Assembly (NCBI GenBank): GCA_021789565.1
Contig: JAJYJL010000553.1
Span: 1 to 6,150, forward strand
Direction: 5' to 3'
Length of the DNA: 6,150 nucleotides
Origin: Acidobacteriota bacterium
GTDB lineage: Bacteria > Acidobacteriota > Terriglobia > UBA7540
Shown: piece after piece, positions 1 through 5,247 of the stretch
How the letters are laid out: each line of letters starts with the position of its first letter
Numbering within the stretch: the stretch's first letter is position 1
Program-made: the position numbers and the translations under genes
Notes under the pieces: generated by a model
Databases searched by the model: none
What the model was told of the DNA's origin: nothing
What the model saw: only the letters and a program-made list of their open reading frames with translations

Positions 1-2
1 AC

Positions 3-584
3 ACGCTAAACACTGTTTCGTCGCTGATCCGACTGGACCCCGACACCGCCCGCAAAGTGCTGATAAAACTCTCCAACATCTTGCGGCGAAGACTCAAGAC
101 CCAGACCCATTTTGCGCCACTGCGCCACGAACTTGATTTCATCGCTGACTATCTGGACATCGAGGTCGTCCGTTTCGGACACGATAAGCTCCGAGTGATT
201 GAGGAGATCGATCCGGACGCTCTGGACGTGATTGTGCCCACCATGATACTCCAACCTTTAGTGGAGAACGCCATTCGCCACGGTATAGGCCCGAAAATTG
301 AGGGAGGAACGATCACGCTGCGAGCCTCCCGCCGCAACCGGAGAATTGCCATTCAAGTGAGCGACGACGGAGTCGGAATTCCTCCGGCCCGGCTGCCCGA
401 AATCTTTGCCTCCGGCATTGGCATCATGAACGTCCAGGAAAGGCTGAAGGTGCTCTACGGGCAAGAGTTCTCCATGAAGGTCGAAAGCGAACCCGGAAAG
501 GGAACCACCGTCCGCTTGGAACTGCCGGAAGTTGTGGCAGCCGAAGAGGCGGTTTCAGTTGAAGCGGCCCAGGCCGAAACGTGA
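3..584 (+). CDS. LytS/YehU-type sensor histidine kinase, C-terminal part (5' end outside window)
   Basis: This is the dimerisation end and ATP-binding domain of a membrane sensor kinase of the LytS/YehU (His_kinase, GHKL) family. Such kinases phosphorylate a LytTR-type response regulator. The frame is open from the left edge and begins with the tail of the H-box (TLNTVSSLIRLD), so the phosphoacceptor His, expected just before it, lies outside the window. Next come the family-typical LRHELDFIADYLDIE and RFG segments, the N-box LVENAIRHG (Asn codon 267-269), the G1 box DDGVGIP (363-383), the G2 box GIGIMNV (414-434) and GKGTTVRLELP near the end. An Ala/Glu-rich tail of about 17 residues follows the ATPase fold. 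No response regulator follows; if it is adjacent it must lie upstream. GTG at 57 is an internal codon, not the start. Family assignment is very secure; the signal sensed cannot be told. Confidence 0.93.
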   Translation, partial: TLNTVSSLIRLDPDTARKVLIKLSNILRRRLKTQTHFAPLRHELDFIADYLDIEVVRFGHDKLRVIEEIDPDALDVIVPTMILQPLVENAIRHGIGPKIEGGTITLRASRRNRRIAIQVSDDGVGIPPARLPEIFASGIGIMNVQERLKVLYGQEFSMKVESEPGKGTTVRLELPEVVAAEEAVSVEAAQAET

Positions 585-803
585 TCCTGAGGTTAGGGCT
601 GAAATAGAGATAGCTGGCCCAGGTTTTTGCGTTTTTCGCTGTGACATCCTGTTCCGCCTATTTCAGGAATTAATCTGTGTTAATATCAGGCTTTTGCACC
701 CGGAACTCTGTATTCGTCCCTGCCGGCGAAAAAATCTCGCAATGAATGGCCCGGCTGGGACGCGGGTTTCTGAGCCGTAAATCCACAAGTCCGAGGAAGG
801 TTG
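585..803 (+). other. Intergenic leader between kinase and AhpD-like gene
   Basis: These 219 bases hold no convincing gene. The stretch is locally AT-richer around 640-690. It contains a short inverted repeat, ATTAA-N6-TTAAT, at 669-684. A TAATAT hexamer at 681-686 could be a -10 element, but I find no good -35 partner upstream. The octamer GGCCCAGG occurs near the kinase end (about 566-573) and again at about 616-623. No hairpin followed by a T-run marks the end of the kinase gene. A short frame at 532-780 overlaps the kinase and has no protein-like composition. Confidence 0.5.
793..800 (+). promoter_or_regulatory. Ribosome binding site deciding the AhpD-like gene start
   Basis: GAGGAAGG lies just before TTG (801) and ATG (804). 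It touches the TTG directly but leaves about 3-5 bases to the ATG depending on the core pairing, so ATG at 804 is the more likely start. Confidence 0.6.
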
Positions 804-1142
804 ATGGCTAAACGTGCCTCCGGCAAAATGAAAACGACTCCCAGCTCAATGAGCATGATTGAACCCCGCTTCCGCAACATCTATAAGTCTTTCTACAAGG
901 AGACTTACTACACCACCACAACGCTCGACTCCAAGACCAAGGAGTTGATTGCGATCGGGTGCTCGCTGGTGGCTAAGTGCGAGGGCTGCACGCGGGGCCA
1001 CATCAAAAAGGCGCTCGAACTGGGGGCCACCAAGGAAGAGATTTCGGATGCCATCGTTGTGGCCGTCGGAATTGGCGCGGCCGCTGTCGTTGACATGTCG
1101 GACAAGGCTGCGACCCACCTGGATCTCCACCATTTCGAATAG
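804..1142 (+). CDS. Carboxymuconolactone decarboxylase / AhpD-like family protein
   Basis: This is a 112-residue single-domain protein of the CMD family, the usual length for the AhpD-like branch. The signature is CEGCTRGH: Cys59, Cys62 and His66, with Glu47 twelve residues before Cys59. That spacing equals the Glu118, Cys130, Cys133 and His137 of mycobacterial AhpD, so a thiol redox role (peroxidase or reductase of a peroxiredoxin-type partner) is plausible. AhpD's extra His132 is replaced here by Gly61, so classical AhpD activity is not assured. The motif is followed by the family-typical KKALELGATKEEI helix and a Gly/Ala-rich helix (AVGIGAAAVVDMSDKA). The N-terminus of about 20 residues is basic and Ser/Thr-rich with no signal peptide, so it is probably cytoplasmic. 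Start chosen from the Shine-Dalgarno; Met9 (828) is an alternative. No peroxiredoxin gene is adjacent, so the partner is unknown. Confidence 0.9.
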   Translation: MAKRASGKMKTTPSSMSMIEPRFRNIYKSFYKETYYTTTTLDSKTKELIAIGCSLVAKCEGCTRGHIKKALELGATKEEISDAIVVAVGIGAAAVVDMSDKAATHLDLHHFE

Positions 1143-1164
1143 ACAGGACCGGCGTCAAGGTTTA

Positions 1165-1194
1165 TCCGGAGAGGGGCAACGTGGGGGCTCCGGA
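1165..1194 (+). promoter_or_regulatory. Stem-loop 1 in the AhpD-like/MFS spacer
   Basis: TCCGGAG (1165-1171) and CTCCGGA (1188-1194) form a perfect 7-bp GC-rich stem around a 16-base G-rich loop. No T-run follows, so it is not a standard intrinsic terminator. It may be an mRNA stability or processing element; its function is inferred only. Confidence 0.4.
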
Positions 1195-1220
1195 ATTGCG
1201 GAAAATTCTAACATTCCTGA

Positions 1221-1234
1221 AGGCCCGAGGGCCT
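1221..1234 (+). promoter_or_regulatory. Stem-loop 2 just upstream of the MFS start
   Basis: AGGCC-CGAG-GGCCT is a compact 5-bp GC-rich hairpin with a four-base loop. It lies 28 bases before the preferred GTG start and 17 bases before the Shine-Dalgarno. There is no T-run after it. It could tune translation or act as a weak pause site. Confidence 0.4.
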
Positions 1235-1251
1235 GCCGGTTACAGATTTGC

Positions 1252-1256
1252 GAGGA
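1252..1256 (+). promoter_or_regulatory. Ribosome binding site deciding the MFS start
   Basis: GAGGA sits six bases before GTG (1263). The other in-frame candidate, TTG at 1248, lies upstream of this site and has no purine-rich site at a suitable distance. GTG at 1263 is therefore preferred. Confidence 0.6.
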
Positions 1257-1262
1257 CGCCCG

Positions 1263-2447
1263 GTGAACCTTCTGATCATCGGCATATTGTTTTTCCTGCT
1301 GTTCCTAGGCCTGGCTGACAACCAGACCATTCCCGCGCTGCTTCCCCTGCTGATTGATTCTCTCCACATCACGGTTGAGCAGGCAGGATTGCTGGCGGTT
1401 TTCTATTCGGTAGCGGCGGCGTTTGCCTCGCTGGTCACAGGAATTTTTTCCGATCATTACGGCCGACGGCGCTTTCTGATTGCCGGGGCCCTGATGTTTG
1501 GCTGCGCTTCCTGGATGTCCGCGCACGCCGCGGGTTTCGCGGGACTGACGTTAGCCCGTGGTTTGACGGGTCTCGGCGCAGGGACGATTTCCACCTGCTC
1601 CATCGCCTTTGCGGGCGACTGGTTTGATTACAGCATTCGAGGCCGCGCCCTCAGTTGGATCTCGACGGCCTATTTCGCCGCGCCCATCCTGGGAGTGCCT
1701 CTCGCCGCGCAGGTAGCGGACCGCCTGGGATGGCGCAACACGTTCTATTTTTTTGCAGTCCTGGCTGTCGCAGTCGCCCTGCTTTCTCTCCGGCTGCCGA
1801 ATGACAAGCGCGAGACTGTTCCCAGCCTGGAAAAATGGAGGGCTACGTTTCGCTCCTGTCGGTCATTCTTCCGGCGTCGTGATACCAGCGCAGGGCTTGT
1901 CATCGCCTTTTTGGTTTCAGGCGGGCTTTATGGGTTCTTGTATTACATTGGGCAGTGGCTGAATTCGTCATTTGGCGTTCCCACACGATCGATCGGCTGG
2001 GTCTTCATGCTGGGCGGCGTGGTTGCCCTGGTCAGTGCGCCGCTGGCCGGCAGCCTCTCTGACCGTTGGGGAAAGCGGCCTGTATGCATAGCCGGGAACT
2101 TGTTGCTGGCGTTGTCGGTGGCGCTGGTTCCCCTTTTTCCATGGGGCGCTGGCCTGCTGATTGTTTTTGCATTGACCAGCCTGGGAGCTGCCTCGAGGCA
2201 GGGACCGCTGGCGGCGCTGATGACGGAGCTTGTCCCCACGGCTGAGCGTGGTTCGTTCATCGCGCTTCGCAACGTTTTTTCCCAGACGGGGATTGGGCTG
2301 GTCGTGCTTGCGGGCGGGGCTATATACCAGCGCCATGGCTACCTTGCAGTGACGACTCTGTGCGCGGCCATGACGGCAGTGGTGGCGATCCTGCTGGCCA
2401 CGCACATCGTCGAACCTCGGACGGCGCCACCTGATACCGGGGCATGA
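1263..2447 (+). CDS. Major facilitator superfamily (MFS) transporter
   Basis: This is a 394-residue inner-membrane transporter with about 12 hydrophobic helices, the standard MFS size and layout. Helix 1 begins almost at the N-terminus (NLLIIGILFFLLFLGLAD). MFS motif A is in the loop between helices 2 and 3: GIFSDHYGRRR, with Asp64 and Gly67-Arg70 counted from the GTG. A second copy follows helix 8 in the C-terminal half (AGSLSDRWGKR). A basic central loop (NDKRETVPSLEKW through the SCRSFFRRR stretch) joins the two six-helix halves. The overall look is that of proton-driven efflux or AraJ-like permeases, but the substrate cannot be read from sequence. GTG is chosen for its GAGGA site; the longer TTG start adds only MRGRP. 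It lies 120 bases after the AhpD-like gene and 48 before the hydrolase, so it probably shares a transcript with the latter. Confidence 0.92.
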   Translation: MNLLIIGILFFLLFLGLADNQTIPALLPLLIDSLHITVEQAGLLAVFYSVAAAFASLVTGIFSDHYGRRRFLIAGALMFGCASWMSAHAAGFAGLTLARGLTGLGAGTISTCSIAFAGDWFDYSIRGRALSWISTAYFAAPILGVPLAAQVADRLGWRNTFYFFAVLAVAVALLSLRLPNDKRETVPSLEKWRATFRSCRSFFRRRDTSAGLVIAFLVSGGLYGFLYYIGQWLNSSFGVPTRSIGWVFMLGGVVALVSAPLAGSLSDRWGKRPVCIAGNLLLALSVALVPLFPWGAGLLIVFALTSLGAASRQGPLAALMTELVPTAERGSFIALRNVFSQTGIGLVVLAGGAIYQRHGYLAVTTLCAAMTAVVAILLATHIVEPRTAPPDTGA

Positions 2448-2484
2448 AGAAATATAACAGCCGAAGAATGCGAAGGGGCGGGAC

Positions 2485-2493
2485 AGAAGGTGA
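2485..2493 (+). promoter_or_regulatory. Ribosome binding site deciding the hydrolase start
   Basis: AGAAGGTGA differs at one position from the ideal AGGAGGTGA. Its AGAAGG core ends five bases before TTG at 2496. The GTG at 2490 lies inside this site, so it is more likely part of the Shine-Dalgarno than the start codon. Confidence 0.5.
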
Positions 2494-2495
2494 CA

Positions 2496-3407
2496 TTGTC
2501 AAAACGTCGAATCATTCGAAACATCCTTATCGTTCTTCTCAGCCTGGTGGCGATCTTTTTTCTGGTTGTCGTGCCGCTGTTTTTCACCTTTCTCATCACG
2601 TCGGCAAGGTTCCGTTTCCGGGACCCCAATAATGGCAAAACGCCGCAGTCCTTCGGCCTCGCATACGAGTCCATTGAATTTCATTCCTCAGACGGCATCC
2701 TGCTGAAGGGGTGGTATGTCCCGGCCGGCCCCGATGCGCACGGAACGATCATCTATTGCCACGGGCGCAACCGCAGCCGTGTAGAGATGCTGCCCATGGA
2801 AGTTTACGGCCACAGCCTGGGTTACAACGGCCTGCTCTTTGACTTTCGCGACTCCGGAGATAGCGGCGGGAAGATTGGCAGCCTGGGCTACCTGGAAAGG
2901 CTGGACGCGATCGCCGCGGTCGATTACGCCCTGAAGAATGAACACGCCGCCCGGCCCATTGTCCTGTGGGGCGTTTCCATGGGCGCCTCGGCTGCCCTGA
3001 TGGCGGCTTCAGAATCGCCCGATATTGCCGGCGTGATTTCCGACAGTTCTTTCCTCTCTTTTCGGCAGGTAATCGTCCATCACGCCCACTTGTTTTTTCA
3101 TATTCCATCCTTCCCGATTGTGGATGAAGCCATCTATCTTTCCGCCTGGCGCGCAGGCTTCTGGCCCTCGGAGTTCGACCTGCGAAAAGCCGTTGATCTC
3201 ATCAATCCCCGCCCCATTCTGTTTATCGCTGTTGAGGGCGACAAGCGCATCACCCCCGAAGTTGCGCGCGAGTTGTATTCCCATTCAAACAGCCCGAAGA
3301 AGGCCATCATAGTGGTCCCGGGCCACCGCCACGGAGAGGGTTTTACCTCCGGGCATGAACTCTACGAGCAGGCAGTGAAGAAGTTCCTTGCAAGCATCTC
3401 GAATTGA
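2496..3407 (+). CDS. Membrane-anchored alpha/beta hydrolase (serine hydrolase)
   Basis: This is a 303-residue protein of the alpha/beta-hydrolase fold, similar in layout to the BEM46/ABHD17/YfhR-like group. The N-terminus is SKRRIIRN followed by one helix (about residues 10-35) and no signal-cleavage motif. This suggests an inner-membrane anchor with the enzyme outside the cytoplasm. The core has IIYCHGRN (oxyanion-hole strand and turn), a DFRDSGDSGG segment, and the nucleophile elbow GVSMG with Ser161 (codon 2976-2978). The likely acid is Asp249 in VEGDKRI. The catalytic base is a His in VPGHRHGEG, 277 or 279, more likely 279. Substrate unknown; esterase, thioesterase or peptidase activity is possible. 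It starts 48 bases after the MFS stop, so the two are probably co-transcribed. The start is TTG by its Shine-Dalgarno; GTG at 2490 would add two residues. Confidence 0.9.
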   Translation: MSKRRIIRNILIVLLSLVAIFFLVVVPLFFTFLITSARFRFRDPNNGKTPQSFGLAYESIEFHSSDGILLKGWYVPAGPDAHGTIIYCHGRNRSRVEMLPMEVYGHSLGYNGLLFDFRDSGDSGGKIGSLGYLERLDAIAAVDYALKNEHAARPIVLWGVSMGASAALMAASESPDIAGVISDSSFLSFRQVIVHHAHLFFHIPSFPIVDEAIYLSAWRAGFWPSEFDLRKAVDLINPRPILFIAVEGDKRITPEVARELYSHSNSPKKAIIVVPGHRHGEGFTSGHELYEQAVKKFLASISN

Positions 3408-3424
3408 ATTCCCGCTGCCCTCTC

Positions 3425-3444
3425 TTGACGTTCGGGGTTAGAAT
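3425..3444 (+). promoter_or_regulatory. Promoter-like hexamers upstream of the membrane-protein gene
   Basis: TTGACG (3425-3430) resembles a -35 and TAGAAT (3439-3444) resembles a -10, each five of six to consensus. They are only eight bases apart, far too close to work as one sigma-70 promoter. Each would need another partner: TAGAAT has nothing -35-like 16-18 bases upstream, and TTGACG has only TGCAAC at 3448. A small hairpin (AGAATG 3440-3445 with CATTCT 3453-3458) overlaps. Promoter activity here is likely for a gene with its own 101-base leader, but the exact elements are uncertain. Confidence 0.25.
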
Positions 3445-3508
3445 GGCTGCAACATTCTTTGTGCCTTAGAGTCCATCTTATTCGTTCCGTAACTGAAGGA
3501 GGCTTCCG

Positions 3509-4387
3509 ATGGCTGATGCTGCGGCTGAAACCCAAACAAAGCTTCGACTCCGTCCCTGGCTTGCAGGGCCTTTTGCGTTCATCGCGCTGCTGATCATTGT
3601 CCGATTTGTGCTCGAACTGTTCGGGATGTCTCATCAGTTGACCGGTTTCCTTTCCAGTACGGGCGCCGTTTACCTGGTGGGCATTTACATGGGCGCCGTG
3701 GCGCCCCTTCGCGGCGTGCGGAAATCCTGGCAGATTGTCTTGCCCGGAGTTCTGCTTGCCGCATGGGCGCAGGGGTGGGTGATTCTATTCACCCTCGTTT
3801 CCGGCGGGTTGCGTCTTGAGAGGAGCCATTTTGCCGAGCAACAGGACTGGGGCAACTGGGGATACCTGATGCACCACGTTCTTGAACACCTGGCTGAGAT
3901 TGTACCCGTCGCCATCGTCGCCCTGGTCCTGATGGCCGCCATGCTTGTGCTGTGGCACTGGCCGGTCACTGTAGGGCCCGGCGCCTTGCTGGGCGGGCTG
4001 GTGGTGATCCGCTTCTGGTCCGAGGCTATGAATCTTAACCCCCTTGTTTCCTCGGCGTGGAGTTCCACAGTGGCTTTCCTCCTTTGCGGGTTTTTCCTGG
4101 GAGGAATCGGCACGCTGACCGGGCTTTCCTCACCGCGCACGTTGCTGATCCCCGCAATGGTCCTCGGATGGACGTGGCGATCCTGGATCTTTATCGCAAT
4201 GTTGATGGGCGCGGCCGCGCCTTACTATAAAACCCACTTTTTCACTCGCCCGCACGGCAATCTCCTCAGCTATTTTCTCGGCGCCTTTGGCGCGGAAGTG
4301 ATTACTGCCGGTGCTATTGCCGGGCTGGTTGAATGGGGGATTGCTTCCTGGACGGCAGGAGCTCTGCGGCCCAGAAATCCAGATTAA
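3509..4387 (+). CDS. Polytopic membrane protein of unknown function
   Basis: I do not recognise the family. The 292-residue protein has seven or eight hydrophobic helices, roughly at residues 18-40, 45-68, 75-98, 125-149, 153-172, 178-203, 210-232 and 250-275. A short charged N-terminus (MADAAAETQTKLRLRPW) implies insertion into the inner membrane with a cytoplasmic N-terminus. The longest loop, about residues 100-118, is polar (RLERSHFAEQQDWGNW). It is followed by an unusual histidine cluster at the start of a helix, MHHVLEHLAEIVP, which could bind metal or haem, though nothing proves it. Other notable spots are HWPVTVGPG and a PYYKTHFFTRPHG loop. The start is well set by AAGGAGG at 3496-3502, six bases before the ATG. 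It is separated from the hydrolase by 101 bases and followed by a long gene-free region, so it may be monocistronic. Confidence 0.82.
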   Translation: MADAAAETQTKLRLRPWLAGPFAFIALLIIVRFVLELFGMSHQLTGFLSSTGAVYLVGIYMGAVAPLRGVRKSWQIVLPGVLLAAWAQGWVILFTLVSGGLRLERSHFAEQQDWGNWGYLMHHVLEHLAEIVPVAIVALVLMAAMLVLWHWPVTVGPGALLGGLVVIRFWSEAMNLNPLVSSAWSSTVAFLLCGFFLGGIGTLTGLSSPRTLLIPAMVLGWTWRSWIFIAMLMGAAAPYYKTHFFTRPHGNLLSYFLGAFGAEVITAGAIAGLVEWGIASWTAGALRPRNPD

Positions 4388-4602
4388 TTCCTTATCATGG
4401 CGACGAATGATTAGTTGTGAATTCCCGCCGGGCGGATCTGTTTACTGTTGAGTCAGTGTGAAAGATTTTGCATGCATGCATGTTCACCACGCGCGCAAAT
4501 GGCTGCGTCAGGGTAGCTCTGTACCGGGTTCATTGGTCTGGCTGTGGGATAACACTCCGGGAATGAAGTGTTTCTCCCTAGATTGTTGATGTTACCCGGC
4601 CG

Positions 4603-4652
4603 CCCGCAGTTACCCCTTAGGGTTGCAGGAAGGGGCCTTCTACGGTTGCGGG
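4603..4652 (+). other. Nested stem-loop (possible structured RNA segment)
   Basis: The outer stem is CCCGCA (4603-4608) with TGCGGG (4647-4652); the inner stem is CCCCTT (4613-4618) with AAGGGG (4630-4635). Further 5- or 6-bp stems flank it: AACACT/AGTGTT at 4551-4572, CCCCGC/GCGGGG at 4672-4712 and CGGTA/TACCG at 4742-4763. I matched no known RNA family by eye. Confidence 0.3.
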
Positions 4653-4965
4653 TTAATGTGCTTTTTAGTCTCCCCGCTATCAAATCCCTAACAAAAGCAA
4701 GAGGTTGCGGGGTGTGAAAGGCTTGAGCGGGGGAAGAGCTACGGTAACGGGCTTCTGATACCGGCCGATACCTTTCTACCTCAGGTTTCAAGACCTGCCG
4801 TGGTCATGCTAGCTAAAGAAAACAGGCAGGATACACGATGAATCTCAGGCTGAATTGCACCTGTGTGGACAATCGTGCAATAGGATTGGTTTTGGAACGT
4901 TGCGTGCTCCCTTGCTAGCTCTGCATGGTCAGACAGTGATGTCGGGTGGCATGAGACGGCCTTAC

Positions 4966-5017
4966 CATTTACCAAATCGTAAAATTGCTTCTCCGTATGA
5001 GAACGATCTGGTAAATG
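4966..5017. repeat. Imperfect 15-bp inverted repeat with inner hairpin
   Basis: The left arm (4966-4980, CATTTACCAAATCGT) and the right arm (5003-5017, ACGATCTGGTAAATG) pair at 14 of 15 positions; the remaining one is a T:C difference. Inside, TTCTC (4989-4993) pairs with GAGAA (4999-5003) around CGTAT. Outside, GCC (4959-4961) can pair with GGC (5020-5022) across a small internal loop. The arms are AT-rich. It could be a regulator operator, a folded RNA or DNA element, or the remains of a small palindromic mobile repeat. Only one copy is visible here. Confidence 0.6.
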
Positions 5018-5061
5018 ACGGCTTTAAGAGTAGTCCAATTTGACAATATCTAGCTGGGGTC

Positions 5062-5090
5062 TTGTGCCAACTGCCTTTTTCTTGGATTAT
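5062..5090 (+). promoter_or_regulatory. Candidate promoter for the TadG-like gene
   Basis: TTGTGC (5062-5067) and GATTAT (5085-5090) are spaced by exactly 17 bases. The -35 is weak and the -10 matches four of six. A better -35 hexamer, TTGACA at 5040-5045, has no -10 at the right distance. If this promoter is used, the transcript has a leader of about 150 bases containing the repeats and hairpin described below. Confidence 0.22.
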
Positions 5091-5127
5091 GGATTCAACA
5101 GCAGCACCAGATGGCTCACGGGTACGT

Positions 5128-5167
5128 GGGGTCCGAAGGGGGTCCAAAGCTTTTTTAGGGTCTGAAG
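5128..5167 (+). repeat. Tandem 11-bp direct repeats upstream of the TadG-like gene
   Basis: GGGGTCCGAAG (5128-5138) is followed without a gap by GGGGTCCAAAG (5139-5149), one difference in eleven. After seven bases (CTTTTTT) comes AGGGTCTGAAG (5157-5167), two differences from the first copy. An 11-bp period equals about one helical turn, so the copies would face the same side of the DNA, as expected for a protein-binding site. The function is inferred. Confidence 0.6.
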
Positions 5168-5170
5168 GTT

Positions 5171-5202
5171 GGTTGCACCGGCGCGTTCGCGCCACGCGAA
5201 CC
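5171..5202 (+). promoter_or_regulatory. Composite hairpin in the TadG-like gene leader
   Basis: The terminal stem GGCGC (5180-5184) and GCGCC (5189-5193) closes a GTTC loop. Below it, GC (5175-5176) with GC (5196-5197) and GGTT (5171-5174) with AACC (5199-5202) extend the fold to eleven base pairs with one internal loop and one bulge. It ends 25 bases before the Shine-Dalgarno. No T-run follows, so a 5'-leader translation or stability element is more likely than a terminator. Confidence 0.5.
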
Positions 5203-5227
5203 GGGCAGCTTTGAATGGACATCACCT

Positions 5228-5236
5228 GGAGGGGGG
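5228..5236 (+). promoter_or_regulatory. Ribosome binding site of the TadG-like gene
   Basis: GGAGGGGGG lies eleven bases before ATG at 5248, slightly long but purine-rich. An in-frame ATG at 5215 lies upstream of this site and lacks its own, so 5248 is preferred. Confidence 0.55.
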
Positions 5237-5247
5237 ACAGTAACAAG

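Larger units (their letters stand above)
4388..5247. other. 860-base gene-free, repeat- and hairpin-rich region
   Basis: No frame here looks like a real protein: the open frames are short, overlap each other and have arbitrary composition. Base composition shifts toward AT after about 4800. What it does hold: a 12-bp palindrome CATGCATGCATG (4471-4482), stem-loops at 4551-4572, 4603-4652, 4672-4712, 4742-4763 and 4782-4797, a long imperfect inverted repeat (4966-5017), 11-bp repeats (5128-5167) and a strong hairpin (5171-5202) before the TadG-like gene. A 9-mer GGTTGCGGG is repeated at 4644-4652 and 4703-4711. No clear terminator with T-run follows the membrane-protein gene. It could hold a structured RNA, a decayed element, or simply a long regulated leader. 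Confidence 0.6.

Noticed and set aside
1181..1318. Short GTG-started frame in the spacer before the transporter
   Set aside because: It overlaps the start of the MFS gene in another frame and has no motif.
2444..2632. 62-codon frame whose ATG overlaps the MFS stop (ATGA)
   Set aside because: The overlap is suggestive of translational coupling, but the frame runs into the hydrolase in another register, and the hydrolase frame has clear protein features and its own Shine-Dalgarno.
4600..4770. Cyclic-di-GMP (GEMM) riboswitch upstream of the TadG-like gene
   Set aside because: The conserved GEMM core elements could not be found in order; similar GGT/GGG strings occur only in isolation.
4453..4791. 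112-codon minus-strand frame in the gene-free region
   Set aside because: No ordered hydrophobic pattern or motif, Pro/Arg-rich, and it overlaps the stem-loop cluster. No recognisable family.
4782..4797. CAGGT-TTCAAG-ACCTG hairpin resembling a tRNA T-arm
   Set aside because: The loop has six bases instead of seven, and no acceptor, D or anticodon arm can be placed around it.
4989..5003. CCGTATGAG reminiscent of group II intron domain V
   Set aside because: The full domain V fold and catalytic AGC triad are missing, and no intron-encoded protein is nearby; the segment is better explained by the inverted repeat.
5150..5156. T-run CTTTTTT as an intrinsic terminator
   Set aside because: No GC-rich hairpin precedes it; the upstream 11-bp repeats are direct, not inverted.
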